Program-made: the position numbers and the translations under genes | In this document: one piece after another, positions 51,699 through 60,876 of the stretch | Position numbering within the stretch: position 1 is the first letter of the stretch | Layout of the letters: every line of letters begins with the position of its first letter | Source of the DNA: CALKXV01 sp965228905 | GTDB taxonomy: Bacteria > Pseudomonadota > Alphaproteobacteria > Rhodobacterales > Rhodobacteraceae | Assembly (NCBI GenBank): GCA_965228905.1 | Contig: CBDDII010000002.1 | Span: forward strand, 434,001 to 498,000 | Reading direction: 5' to 3' | DNA length: 64,000 nucleotides | Notes under the pieces: model-generated | What the model saw: only the letters and a program-made list of their open reading frames with translations | What the model was told of the DNA's origin: nothing | Database searches by the model: none

Positions 51699-51833
51699 AT
51701 GATGCGACTTCTGAAGCTGTTGTTCGTTCTGGCTGTCCTTGTTGGGGCGGCGGTGCTTGGGTACGCCTATATCGGCGATCTTTCTCCTGAACAGTCCGAT
51801 GTCAGCACTCCGGTGCAACTGAATGGTCAATAG
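51699..51833 (+). CDS. Small single-helix membrane protein
   Basis: 44-residue protein: hydrophobic helix MMRLLKLLFVLAVLVGAAVLG then a polar tail (YIGDLSPEQSDVSTPVQLNGQ). AGAGG lies eight bases before the ATG at 51699 (51702 is a second in-frame ATG). Its stop is read through by the next gene's start, an 11-nt overlap, so both are probably translated from one message. Function unknown. Confidence 0.7.
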   Translation: MMRLLKLLFVLAVLVGAAVLGYAYIGDLSPEQSDVSTPVQLNGQ

Positions 51834-53373
51834 GCGAACGATCCATTTTCTGGCCGCCTCGGTCGCCCTTTTGGCGTTTCCCACAGGTCACGCGATGGCG
51901 GACGAAAACGCCCCGCTTTCCGCGATCGACTGGCTGTCTGATTCGGTCGCGGACACTCTGGACGTTGGCCCGAACCAGGCCGACGCGGCCCCCGCCAGCC
52001 TGCCGACGGATGTGACGGTGATGCCGCTCGACACCCCTTTGCCGGATCATGTGGGGCTTCAAGACGCCTCCGACATGGGACTCGCGGGCGGGCTTTGGGG
52101 ACGCAGTTCGGCGGGCGACCTTGTCGCAACGATGATGGACTTGCCGGATACCTCCGAAGCGCCGCCTAGCGTACAACGCTTTCTGCGCCGACTTCTGACC
52201 GCCCGTTTCGATCCACCTGTCGACGCCGCGATTGACGATAGTTTCTTCCTTGCACGTGTCGATCGCCTGCTTGCAATGGGGCATCTTACCGATGCGAAGG
52301 CGCTTCTGGACGCGGCGGGCACGACTGAGGCCGAACGATTTCGCCGCGCCTTCGACATCGCCCTTCTGACCGGCACCGAGACCGAGGCCTGTGGGGTGAT
52401 CGAGGACACGCCGGATCTTTCGCCCACTTACCCTGCACGCATTTTCTGTCTTGCCCGTTTGGGCGAATGGGAGGTGGCGGCGCTGACCCTTGGCAATGCC
52501 GAGGCTCTTGGCATTCTCACGCCGGACGAAGACACGCTGTTGCTGCACTTTCTCGACCCCGAGCCGTTCGAAGGCGAGCCGCTGCCAAAGGCTCCGCGCC
52601 TGCCGACCCCCTTGCTGTACCGGCTGTTCGAGGCTGTGGGCGAGCGCATTCCGACGGATCAACTTCCGGTCGCCTTTGCCTTCAGCGATCTCGACGGCAC
52701 GCAGGGATGGAAAGCGCGGCTTCATGCAACCGAACGCCTTGTGGCGGCGGATGTCATGAGCTTCGACGATCTGATCGCGGTCTTTTCCGAAAGAAAGCCC
52801 GCCGCATCGGGCGGTATCTGGGAACGTGTCGCGGCGGTTCAGGCGCTTGTGGCTGCCCTTGACGCGGGGCGCGAGAAAACGATCAACAGCACGCTTTCGG
52901 CAGCCTGGATCGCAGCGGGGCAGGGGGGATACGCCCTGCCTTTTGCCGAATGGGCGGTGCCGCGTCTTGATGGGGTGAACCTTGGAGGCCCGGCGCGACA
53001 TCTGGCATTCGAAATGGCGCTTCTGGCAGGAGATCAGAAAACCGCCGAGGCCTTTGCGAACGACAGTGAAGAAGACAAGTTCCTGCTGGCCCTGGCACAA
53101 GGCAACGCCCGCCCGTTCCGCGGGACCGACCAGTTGAAGCAGGCCGTGGCGCGTGGTCTTGCCTCGATAGATACCGGACCAGCCTACGAGGCGTTGATCG
53201 AGGACAAACGCGCGGGCGAAGCCCTGTTTCGGGCTCTCGCGCACCTGAAAAGCGACGCCGGGGGAAATCCGCAAGCGACGCAGAACGCGCTGGCGCTGTT
53301 GAAAAAGATCGGCCTTGGCGATCTTGCACAGCGGGTCGCCCTGGAATTGGTGCTGATGGATGGTGCCGCATGA
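51823..53373 (+). CDS. Secreted helical (TPR/SEL1-like) hypothetical protein
   Basis: 516-residue protein with a cleavable signal peptide (TIHFLAASVALLAFPTGHAMA). The rest is almost wholly helical and Ala/Leu-rich, with degenerate tandem helical-hairpin repeats (for example LFRALAHLKSDAGG, RVALELVLMDG). This suggests a periplasmic protein-interaction scaffold, though no repeat family is certain. It overlaps the small membrane gene upstream and xerD downstream (ATGA), so it is cotranslated with a recombinase of unrelated function. Function unknown. Confidence 0.8.
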   Translation: MVNRRTIHFLAASVALLAFPTGHAMADENAPLSAIDWLSDSVADTLDVGPNQADAAPASLPTDVTVMPLDTPLPDHVGLQDASDMGLAGGLWGRSSAGDLVATMMDLPDTSEAPPSVQRFLRRLLTARFDPPVDAAIDDSFFLARVDRLLAMGHLTDAKALLDAAGTTEAERFRRAFDIALLTGTETEACGVIEDTPDLSPTYPARIFCLARLGEWEVAALTLGNAEALGILTPDEDTLLLHFLDPEPFEGEPLPKAPRLPTPLLYRLFEAVGERIPTDQLPVAFAFSDLDGTQGWKARLHATERLVAADVMSFDDLIAVFSERKPAASGGIWERVAAVQALVAALDAGREKTINSTLSAAWIAAGQGGYALPFAEWAVPRLDGVNLGGPARHLAFEMALLAGDQKTAEAFANDSEEDKFLLALAQGNARPFRGTDQLKQAVARGLASIDTGPAYEALIEDKRAGEALFRALAHLKSDAGGNPQATQNALALLKKIGLGDLAQRVALELVLMDGAA

Positions 53374-54296
53374 ACACCGGTCAGCGCATCCAGACCTTCC
53401 TCGAAGCGCAGGCGGCCGAGCTTGACGCCTCGGAAAACACGCGCCTTGCCTACGGGCGCGATCTGAAGGACTTTGCCCATTGGCAGGACCGTCAGGGCGA
53501 CGCATTGGTCGAGGCTTCGCAGGATCAGATCGAAAGCTACCTGATCGAGTTGGACGCCGCCGGGATGGCGCGCGCGACCCGCGCACGACGGCTATCGGCA
53601 ATCCGGCAGTTCTTTCGTTTCGCCTTCGAAGAAGGCTGGCGCAGCGACAATCCGGCGGTGCGCATCAAGGGGCCTGCACGGGAAAAGCGTCTGCCGAAAA
53701 CCCTCAGCGAGGAAGAGGTGGACCGTCTTCTTCAGGCCGCGCGAGACAAGGGGCGTCCCTCTGATCGGCTGCGCAACACCTGCCTGATGGAGGTTCTCTA
53801 TGCGACCGGGTTGCGCGTGACCGAGCTTGTTTCCTTGCCAGTGATGGCCGCACGCGGCGACCCCCGCGTTCTTCTGGTGCGCGGCAAGGGCGGTAAGGAA
53901 CGCATGGTGCCCCTTTCGGCCCCTGCGCGAGAGGCCTTGGCCGACTGGCTGGAACACCGCGACGCAGTCGAGGATTTGGCCGAGCGGGAAAAGGGCCGCC
54001 AACCGTCCAAGTTCCTATTCCCGTCACATAGCAAGGCCGGCTTCCTCACACGCCACCGCTTTTACCTTCTGATCAAGGAGTTGGCCGTCGAGGCAGGTGT
54101 TTCGCCCGCCAAGGTTACGCCTCACACCCTGCGCCATGCCTTTGCAACGCATCTTCTGTCACACGGCGCGGATCTGCGTGCGATCCAGACGCTTCTGGGC
54201 CATGCCGATGTCGCCACGACCGAGATTTACACCCATGTTCTGGAAGATCGGTTGAAGGAACTGGTGCTGGAACACCACCCATTGGCCAGGGCCTAG
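53370..54296 (+). CDS. xerD: Tyrosine recombinase XerD
   Basis: Site-specific recombinase that resolves chromosome dimers at dif with XerC. The N-terminal SAM-like core-binding domain covers 1-95. The catalytic residues are Arg149 (GLRVTEL), Lys173 (RGKGGKE), His252 and Arg255 (PHTLRHA), His278 and the nucleophile Tyr287 (TTEIYTHV). 308 residues. XerD is favoured over XerC by the overall sequence, but the two are alike. It overlaps the upstream gene by ATGA, and its stop overlaps that of the convergent phosphoesterase (CTAG). Confidence 0.94.
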   Translation: MNTGQRIQTFLEAQAAELDASENTRLAYGRDLKDFAHWQDRQGDALVEASQDQIESYLIELDAAGMARATRARRLSAIRQFFRFAFEEGWRSDNPAVRIKGPAREKRLPKTLSEEEVDRLLQAARDKGRPSDRLRNTCLMEVLYATGLRVTELVSLPVMAARGDPRVLLVRGKGGKERMVPLSAPAREALADWLEHRDAVEDLAEREKGRQPSKFLFPSHSKAGFLTRHRFYLLIKELAVEAGVSPAKVTPHTLRHAFATHLLSHGADLRAIQTLLGHADVATTEIYTHVLEDRLKELVLEHHPLARA

Positions 54297-55075
54297 CGGC
54301 GCAAGGCAGGGGGCAAAACCTCCTCTGACGGCCAGATGCCGCTGGTCAGGGTTTCGTGATAGCCCTGTGTCAGGCTCGCGGCCTCCATCGCGGCCCGCGC
54401 GGCGGAATGATCGTAGCCAAGGCGATGGAAGGTCACATCGTTGTCATTCAACACGGCAAACCGCGTTTCCGGCTGCCCGTCATGGGGCGGCAGGCCGATC
54501 ACGCCCGCGTTGATCCAGTGATGCCGCCCGATCCAGCGATGAAACGGGATGCCCGAATGCCCGGCGACGATCCCGTCAACGGGGCCGACAGCCGCCTCCA
54601 ACGCATTGATCTCAAATTCGAAATCCGCTTGCGCCGTCACCGGCCAAAGAAACCGGCTGACCTCGCTCGCTCCGCCATGCAGCACCGCGTAACGTCGCCC
54701 GTTCTGGGTGAAAACTCCGATGTCCGGCAAATCAGCCATCCAGTGCCGCGCTTCGCCATCCACCGCCGCCTTGGCCAAGGGATACCAGCCGCGCGACAAC
54801 AGATCGCAAGTCGTGCCTTCATCGAACCCGCAGCCGCAATCCGGCGCATCCCCGGCAATCTGGCGTTCGCAATTCCCCGCGATGACCGGCCAGCCCAGAT
54901 CGCGGATCAACTGCACGGTCGCCGCCGGATCACCGCCATAGGCCACCACGTCGCCCGTGCAGATCGCCGGGCCTTCGACCCGATCCGCCAGCGCCTTAAG
55001 CGCCTGAAGGTTCGAATAGGGGCCGCCAAAGAGTGTGACACCGCCGTCGAAAGCCCCGAAATCCTGAACGCGCAT
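54293..55075 (-). CDS. Metallophosphoesterase (ApaH/YfcE-like)
   Basis: 260-residue calcineurin-like phosphoesterase. The expected pattern is present but shifted: DFGAFDGGVTLFGGPYSNLQAL for the first Asp/His block, TGDVVAYGGDP, GNCER, HGGASEV and the late GHSGIPFHRW. The classical first block (DxH) reads D-G-G instead, so activity should be checked. CGCGFDEGTTC is an additional Cys cluster. ATG 55075 has GGGAGA upstream. Substrate unknown. Confidence 0.85.
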   Translation of the reverse strand: MRVQDFGAFDGGVTLFGGPYSNLQALKALADRVEGPAICTGDVVAYGGDPAATVQLIRDLGWPVIAGNCERQIAGDAPDCGCGFDEGTTCDLLSRGWYPLAKAAVDGEARHWMADLPDIGVFTQNGRRYAVLHGGASEVSRFLWPVTAQADFEFEINALEAAVGPVDGIVAGHSGIPFHRWIGRHHWINAGVIGLPPHDGQPETRFAVLNDNDVTFHRLGYDHSAARAAMEAASLTQGYHETLTSGIWPSEEVLPPALRR

Positions 55076-55145
55076 CGCCGGTCTCCCTTGAACCAAACCT
55101 GTCGGCACCCCATAAGATGAAAAACCACCGTGCAGACAAGGAAAA

Positions 55146-56453
55146 ATGGAAAGCGCCCCTTCAATGATTGATGCAGCCTTCTGGCTTACCAGTGGCGCGA
55201 TCCTGTTGCTTCTTGTCCTGTCGGCTTTCTTTTCGGGCAGCGAAACGGCCCTGACCGCTTCGTCGCGCGGCAAGCTGAAATCCCAGGCCGAGAAAGGCCA
55301 GAAGGGGGCGGAACGCGCGCTGGAACTGACCGAGGACAGCGAAAGGCTGATCGGTTCGATCCTTCTGGGCAACAACCTCGTCAACATTCTGGCCACCTCG
55401 CTTGCCACCGCCATGTTCACGCGGGCCTTTGGCGAAAGCGGCGTCGCACTTGCGACGCTGGTGATGACGCTTCTGGTGCTGATCTTTGCCGAAGTGCTGC
55501 CCAAGACCTACGCAATCTCGAACTCGGAATCGGCGGCGGCGCGTGTTGCCGGCCCGATCGGGGTTGTGGTGCTTCTGCTGGATCCGGTCGTGCGGGCCGT
55601 CCGCGCCATCGTGCGCGGCGTGCTTTACCTGTTCGGCGTGCGGATCGACCCCGACAGCCACGTCATGTCGGTGCGCGAAGAGGTGGCGGGTGCGCTGCAA
55701 CTCGGCCACTCCGAAGGCGTTGTCGAGAAAGAACACCGCGACCGTATCCTTGGCGCTTTGGACCTCGAGGAACGCACGGTCGAGGAAATCATGCTTCACC
55801 GCAGCCAGATCGAGATGATCGACGTGGATCTGCCGGCGGAAGACATCCTGGAACTCTGCCTCAACTCCGCGCACACGCGCCTTCCGATCTTCCGGGGCGA
55901 GCAGGAAAACATCATCGGTGTCCTGCACGCCAAAGACCTCTTGCGCGCCACCCACGCCCGCTACATCGAGGGCCGCACCGGCGCCGATCTCTTCGATGAT
56001 TTCAACGTCATGGACGTGGCGATGGAACCCTACTTCGTTCCGGAAACCACGACGCTGGACGAGCAGATGCGCCAGTTTCTGCGCCGGGCCACGCATTTTG
56101 CACTGGTCGTCGATGAATACGGCGCGCTAGAGGGGCTGATCACGCTGGAAGACATCCTTGAGGAAATCGTCGGCGAGATTACGGACGAATTCGACACCGA
56201 CGAAGACGTGCCGCTGAAGCGGACCGAGGCGGGGGATGTCGTCGTCGACGGTGGCATGACGATCCGCGATCTGAACCGCGCGACCGACTGGAACCTGCCC
56301 GACGAAGAGGCGGTGACGATTGCGGGGCTTGTGATCCACGAGGCTCAGACGATCCCGGTCCAGGGCCAGGTGTTTTCCTTCCACGGTTTCCGCTTCGAGA
56401 TTATGGAGCGTCAGGACAACCGCATCACGGGCCTGAAAATCCGCAAACTTTGA
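55146..56453 (+). CDS. HlyC/CorC family transporter (DUF21-CBS-CorC)
   Basis: 435 residues. DUF21 membrane domain with three to four helices (residues 10-140, motif SGSETALTASSR and LIFAEVLPKTYA), two CBS domains (about 205-325), and a C-terminal CorC_HlyC domain (from 350). This layout is found in magnesium/cobalt efflux-associated proteins; the annotation as haemolysin is historical. It is divergent from the phosphoesterase with about 70 nt between. Ion specificity unknown. Confidence 0.92.
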   Translation: MESAPSMIDAAFWLTSGAILLLLVLSAFFSGSETALTASSRGKLKSQAEKGQKGAERALELTEDSERLIGSILLGNNLVNILATSLATAMFTRAFGESGVALATLVMTLLVLIFAEVLPKTYAISNSESAAARVAGPIGVVVLLLDPVVRAVRAIVRGVLYLFGVRIDPDSHVMSVREEVAGALQLGHSEGVVEKEHRDRILGALDLEERTVEEIMLHRSQIEMIDVDLPAEDILELCLNSAHTRLPIFRGEQENIIGVLHAKDLLRATHARYIEGRTGADLFDDFNVMDVAMEPYFVPETTTLDEQMRQFLRRATHFALVVDEYGALEGLITLEDILEEIVGEITDEFDTDEDVPLKRTEAGDVVVDGGMTIRDLNRATDWNLPDEEAVTIAGLVIHEAQTIPVQGQVFSFHGFRFEIMERQDNRITGLKIRKL

Positions 56454-56463
56454 CCGAAAGGCG

Positions 56464-57426
56464 TCAGAGCCATTTCGAGAATTTGAAGATCAGGAAGAGC
56501 GCCACGCCCGAAATGGCGGAAACGCCCGTGAGAATCCAGAAGGCCGAGGGCGAGTCAATTCCGGGCATTCCGCCCACGTTCACGCCGAACAATCCGGTCA
56601 GGAACCCAAGCGGCAGAAAGATCGCGGCGACCACCGACAGCACATAGCTGTTGTGGCTGAGCGCACTGGCCCCTTGCGCGTCCAGATGTTCCTGAAGCGC
56701 CGAAAGCCGGTCGCGGGTGGCGTCCAGTTCTTCGACCACGCGCCGGGTGCGGTTGCTGACTTCGCGCAGAAGGGCGGTGTCGTCGGGCGCGATGATCCAG
56801 TCTTCCAGCGTTGCCAGATGTGCGATGGCCTCGCGCTGTGGATTGATGAAGCGCCGCATCTTGATGACGGCCTGGCGCAGGTTTCCCAGCCGCCGTTGAT
56901 CCAGATGACCGCCCGACAAGACGGTTTCTTCCAGCCCGTCGGTTTCATCCTCAAGGCCAATCGAAATGGCTTCGATCCTTGTTGTCAGCCCAAGGGTCAG
57001 ATCAGCCAAAAATCGTCCGATACTTGCGGGCGCACTGCCTTCGACAGCCGCCTCGCGCATCGCGTCCACCGCCCAGACCTTGCGCATTCGGGCCGAAACC
57101 ACCGCGTCCTTCGTGATCCACATTCTGAGCGACACCATGTCTTCGGGATCGGATTCCGGGTTCAGGTTCACGCCCCGCAAATTCAGGATCAGCCCGTCGC
57201 CCAGCCTTTCACAGCGCGGGCGCGTTTCGCTTTGCAACAAGGCGCGTGCGGCAATGGCGGGCAGATGGGCATTCGCCCAACCCTCCAGATCGTCCTTCAG
57301 ATCCAGATGAAGCCAACGATAGCCTTCGGACGGTGAAAGGTTCGGCCAGGGATCGTCGATCCCCATGCTACGCCCCTCGATGACATCGAAAGCCGCAATC
57401 GGGTGGATGGCCCCCGGCGCGTTCAT
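56464..57426 (-). CDS. CorA/ZntB family ion transporter
   Basis: 320 residues with a soluble N-terminal domain and two C-terminal helices (VVAAIFLPLGFLTGLFGVNVGG, and WILTGVSAISGVALFLIF). The signature reads GVN in place of GMN, as in some ZntB members. The long helix before the membrane has RTRRVVEELDATRDRLSALQE. ATG overlaps the stop of the OmpA-domain gene by four bases (ATGA), so it is coupled to that system. Zinc or magnesium specificity cannot be told. Confidence 0.9.
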   Translation of the reverse strand: MNAPGAIHPIAAFDVIEGRSMGIDDPWPNLSPSEGYRWLHLDLKDDLEGWANAHLPAIAARALLQSETRPRCERLGDGLILNLRGVNLNPESDPEDMVSLRMWITKDAVVSARMRKVWAVDAMREAAVEGSAPASIGRFLADLTLGLTTRIEAISIGLEDETDGLEETVLSGGHLDQRRLGNLRQAVIKMRRFINPQREAIAHLATLEDWIIAPDDTALLREVSNRTRRVVEELDATRDRLSALQEHLDAQGASALSHNSYVLSVVAAIFLPLGFLTGLFGVNVGGMPGIDSPSAFWILTGVSAISGVALFLIFKFSKWL

Positions 57427-59567
57427 CGCTCGGTCAGCTTCAATTCGATCCGACGGTTCTGCGCGCGGGCTTCATTCGTGTCCGCCGTGTTGACCGGCCT
57501 GAATTCGCCAAACCCGGTGGCGGCCAGCCGTTCGGGCGGAAAGCCCAACTGGTCGGTCATGAATTTCACCACCGACAAGGCGCGCCCCTGGCTCAGTTCC
57601 CAGTTGTCGGCGAATTCGCCGGTGCCCGACAGCGGCACATTGTCGGTGTGTCCGTCGACGCGAATGATCCAGTCGATGGCGTTCGGAATTTGCCCCGAAA
57701 CATCCGAGAGGATCCCCGCGACCTGCGCGATCTGCGCCTGCCCTTCCGCCGAAAGGGTGGCCGAGGCGCTTTCGAACAACACTTCGGATGAAAAGACGAA
57801 ACGGTCGCCGACGACCTGGATGCCTTCGCGGTCGCCCAAGACACGGCGAAGCGTGCCGAAAAATTCCGAGCGATAGTCGGCAAGGTCAGTGACCTCGGCG
57901 TTCAGGCGTTCGGCCTCAAGGCGAAGACGCTCGGCTTCGGCGGCTTCAAGTTCGGCGCGTTTGCGTTCCTCCGCGGCAGCACGGGCAAGGGCCTGGTTCA
58001 ATTCGCTGCCAAGGGACTCAATTCGGACCTGCGCGGCGCTGTCACGTTCGGCGGCGCTGTCCAGCAATCCCTGCAAGTTGTTCAACTCGGCGCGCAGGGT
58101 CGAGACCTGCTCGTTCAAAAGCGCGACCTCGCGTTGCGCGGCGGCACTCTCGGCCTCTTCCTCGGCCAGTTGATCCCGCGCGGTGGCCAAAAGCGTCGCC
58201 TGTCGTTCGCTTTCAGACATTTGGGCGGCACTGGCGTTTTCGGCGGCAATCTTGGCGGCAAGGGCGGCAGCAAGCTGTTCGCGCAGGGTTGCACTGTCGG
58301 TGGAGGCCGACTTCAACGCCTCAAGTTCCACGCTCAACGCATCGCGCTCGGCGCTCAACCGCGACAGTTCAGCGTCGCGCTCCTCGGCGGTTGCCCCAAG
58401 GTTCTCCAACTGCGCTTCGGCTTCGGACAGCGCGTTGCGGGCGGTCAGCAATTCGGCAAGCGCCAGATCGCGGTCGGATTCGGCAAGTGACAGGCGGTCC
58501 GCCAGTTCCGCATTGTTGTCCAGCGAGCCTTCGGCCTGTTCCAGTCGGATCAACGCGTCGGCCAGCCTTGCGTCCAGTTCCTCTTCAATCGAGTTGGCGG
58601 CGGCCAACAGCGTCAGCGTGTCTTCCGCCTGCTTGCGTTGTTCTTCCAGGGCCAGCGACATCGCCGTCAGTTCCGCATCGGCGTTTTCCAAGCGTTCGCG
58701 CAGGGCCTCGGCGGCGGCACTTTGCGCCAGTCTCGCCTGTTCTTCCTCGCTCAGCGCGGCTTCGGCGTCGTTCAACCGTTCTCGCAGTGCAGCAGCGGCA
58801 GCGGCTTCGGCCAGACGGGCGGCTTCGGTGGCGTCCAACTCGGCGGTGATCCGTTCGGCCTGTGCTTCCAACTCGGCCAGAAGGGCGGCTTGCGTGGCGT
58901 CATCGCTTTGCGCTTCGCTCAATGCCGCAAGGGTCTCGGCCAAAGATGTTTCGCGCTGTTCCGCCTCGGCCCGCAGTTCAGCCGTCATGGCTTCCAGCGC
59001 CTCGGCTTGTGCGGCGGCCAGACGGGCCGCTTCGGCCTGTTCGTCGATCTCGTCGCGGGCCTGCGCAAGGGCCAGTTGCATGGCCTCCTGTTCCGTGATC
59101 AGTTCCGCGCGGGCAGCTTCCAGATCGTCGATGGTTGCGGCCAGTTCCACACCTTCGGCTAGGGCGGCATCCCGTTCGGTCAATAAGGTTGCGACCTGTT
59201 CTTCAAAACTCGCGATCGAGGCGTCGCGCTCGGCAATCGTGCGGGCTTGCGCATCCAATTGGCCGGTCAGGTTGGCAATCAGGCTCGACTGGCGGGCGCT
59301 TTCCGTTTGCAGGTCGGCCAGATCGTCTTCCAACCGCGCGCTTTCCTGCTGCGACAATCCAAGCGCCTGGCTGAGTGACGTGACTTCGGCGGCAAGCTGA
59401 TCCAACTCGCTTTCCTGGCCGGTGATCTGTTCGCGCAAGACGCCTTGCACGATCATGAAGATCGTCAGAACGAACATCAGCACCAGAAGAAGTGCCGTCA
59501 TCGCGTCCACGAAGCCGGGCCAGATCGACCCCGACATCCGTTGGACAGAGCGACGGGTCAGCGCCAT
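57423..59567 (-). CDS. MotB/OmpA-type protein with giant coiled-coil stalk
   Basis: 714 residues. One N-terminal helix (SIWPGFVDAMTALLLVLMF) carries Asp21 in the position of the MotB proton-binding Asp. Then comes an unusually long Ala/Glu/Gln-rich coiled coil of about 500 residues, and last a C-terminal OmpA peptidoglycan-binding domain (RVDGHTDNVPLSG, NWELSQGRALSVVKFM, NRRIELKL). It forms a likely ion-driven stator-type complex with the MotA-like gene upstream. The coiled coil explains the low-complexity sequence. Function unknown; flagellar use is unlikely because no flagellar genes are near. Confidence 0.9.
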   Translation of the reverse strand: MALTRRSVQRMSGSIWPGFVDAMTALLLVLMFVLTIFMIVQGVLREQITGQESELDQLAAEVTSLSQALGLSQQESARLEDDLADLQTESARQSSLIANLTGQLDAQARTIAERDASIASFEEQVATLLTERDAALAEGVELAATIDDLEAARAELITEQEAMQLALAQARDEIDEQAEAARLAAAQAEALEAMTAELRAEAEQRETSLAETLAALSEAQSDDATQAALLAELEAQAERITAELDATEAARLAEAAAAAALRERLNDAEAALSEEEQARLAQSAAAEALRERLENADAELTAMSLALEEQRKQAEDTLTLLAAANSIEEELDARLADALIRLEQAEGSLDNNAELADRLSLAESDRDLALAELLTARNALSEAEAQLENLGATAEERDAELSRLSAERDALSVELEALKSASTDSATLREQLAAALAAKIAAENASAAQMSESERQATLLATARDQLAEEEAESAAAQREVALLNEQVSTLRAELNNLQGLLDSAAERDSAAQVRIESLGSELNQALARAAAEERKRAELEAAEAERLRLEAERLNAEVTDLADYRSEFFGTLRRVLGDREGIQVVGDRFVFSSEVLFESASATLSAEGQAQIAQVAGILSDVSGQIPNAIDWIIRVDGHTDNVPLSGTGEFADNWELSQGRALSVVKFMTDQLGFPPERLAATGFGEFRPVNTADTNEARAQNRRIELKLTER

Positions 59568-59570
59568 GGA

Positions 59571-60743
59571 TCAATGCCCGTCCGAGCCGCGCCGCCCCAT
59601 CAGGCGCACGGCCTTGGTCAGTTGCGCGATGTCGGCCCGCAACTCCCCGATGCTTTCCTGTCGGCCTGCGGAAATCTCTTCGAGGATCCGCAGCATCTGA
59701 ACATCCATCGAGCGCAAACGCATCCGGCTTTCGGCGTCAAAGTTGCCCGCCCCTTCGCTGGCCATGTTCTCCAAGGCAGCGGAAAGCCGCTCCTGGCTTT
59801 CTGCCAGACGGGTCATCTCTGCACCGCCGCCACCACCGACCTGGGCCGACAAGTTCCCCACGGCCTCGGCCAAAAGCTCCATCTGGTCATTCGCGGCATC
59901 GCGCTTTTCGGCGGACTTGGCGTAGAAGCTTTGCATCTGGTCCAGCCGCTCGGCCATATGCTCGGCCAATTGCGCCAAGGCACCCTGATCGGCGCCTGCA
60001 CCTTCATCGCCGGTGAAGCCGACGCGGGTGATGGTCGACAGCCATTCTTCCAATTCGCGGTAGAACCGGTTTTGACCGTGGCTGGCGAACAATTCCAAAA
60101 GCCCGACAACCAGCGATCCGGCGAGGCCCAAAAGGGACGAGGCAAAGGCGATGCCCATGCCCTCCAACTGGTCCTCAAGCCCCGCCATCAGGCGTTCGAA
60201 CACCGCCATGCCGCTGTCGCCTTCCGTGGGGGCAAGCGACCGGATCGTGTCGACAACCGCCGGAACGGTCGTTGCCAGCCCGTAGAAGGTGCCAAGAAGG
60301 CCAAGGAAAATCAGAAGGTTGACGATATATCGGGTGATGTCGCGGGCTTCGTCGATCCGGGTTGCAACGGAATCGAGGATCGACCGAGACGACGAGGCCC
60401 CCAACTGGCTGCGCGCGCCTTTCTTGCGCAACAGGGCCGCAAGCGAGGCGACAAGGCGCGGTGCCTTGGTGAATTGATGGCCGGGGCGGTCATGGGCGAA
60501 ACCTTCGATCCAGCTGACCGACGAGACAAGCTGGAACACCTGCCAGAAACAGGCCAGGACGCCGATCACGAAGACAAAGGCGATGAAACCGTTCAGATAG
60601 GGGTTGGCCAGAAAGACCGGCGCGACCTGCGGATAGGCCAGATAGGCCCCGCCTCCCACAAGACCCAATACCAACAACATCGTCACGATCTGACGATAAG
60701 GTTGCGCGAAATGACGCTCCGCCCCTCGTTCCGGTTGGTCCAT
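59571..60743 (-). CDS. MotA/TolQ/ExbB-like membrane protein
   Basis: 390 residues with about four hydrophobic segments (18-38, 50-72, 137-160, 198-220) in the MotA/TolQ arrangement (LGLLGTFYGLATTVPAVVDTI, GMGIAFASSLLGLAGSLVVG) and a long coiled-coil C-terminal half rich in polar residues. Three bases separate it from the MotB-like gene. ATG 60743 is chosen; TTG 60779 is in frame. Together they resemble proton-driven energising complexes of the MotAB/ExbBD/TolQR kind, but with unusual cytoplasmic and periplasmic tails. Confidence 0.88.
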   Translation of the reverse strand: MDQPERGAERHFAQPYRQIVTMLLVLGLVGGGAYLAYPQVAPVFLANPYLNGFIAFVFVIGVLACFWQVFQLVSSVSWIEGFAHDRPGHQFTKAPRLVASLAALLRKKGARSQLGASSSRSILDSVATRIDEARDITRYIVNLLIFLGLLGTFYGLATTVPAVVDTIRSLAPTEGDSGMAVFERLMAGLEDQLEGMGIAFASSLLGLAGSLVVGLLELFASHGQNRFYRELEEWLSTITRVGFTGDEGAGADQGALAQLAEHMAERLDQMQSFYAKSAEKRDAANDQMELLAEAVGNLSAQVGGGGGAEMTRLAESQERLSAALENMASEGAGNFDAESRMRLRSMDVQMLRILEEISAGRQESIGELRADIAQLTKAVRLMGRRGSDGH

Positions 60744-60876
60744 CAGGCCCCGGTCCCATGCTGCTCTTTTTCGGGACAATAGTTAATAGAGCGGGGCGTG
60801 CCAACCGCAATAACTCAATGAGAGGATTGCGCGCTCTCAGGCCCGCAACAAAGCTGCCTTCAGCACCGAAATCGCC

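Noticed and set aside
58183..59400. 405-codon Ser/Ala-rich frame opposite the coiled-coil gene
   Set aside because: This is an artefact of the repetitive coiled-coil codons read on the other strand.
57423..60743. Zorya-type (ZorAB) antiphage system
   Set aside because: The MotA/MotB-like architecture is suggestive, but no ZorC/ZorD or ZorE-like gene is adjacent; the neighbours are a CorA/ZntB transporter and a ChaC-like enzyme.
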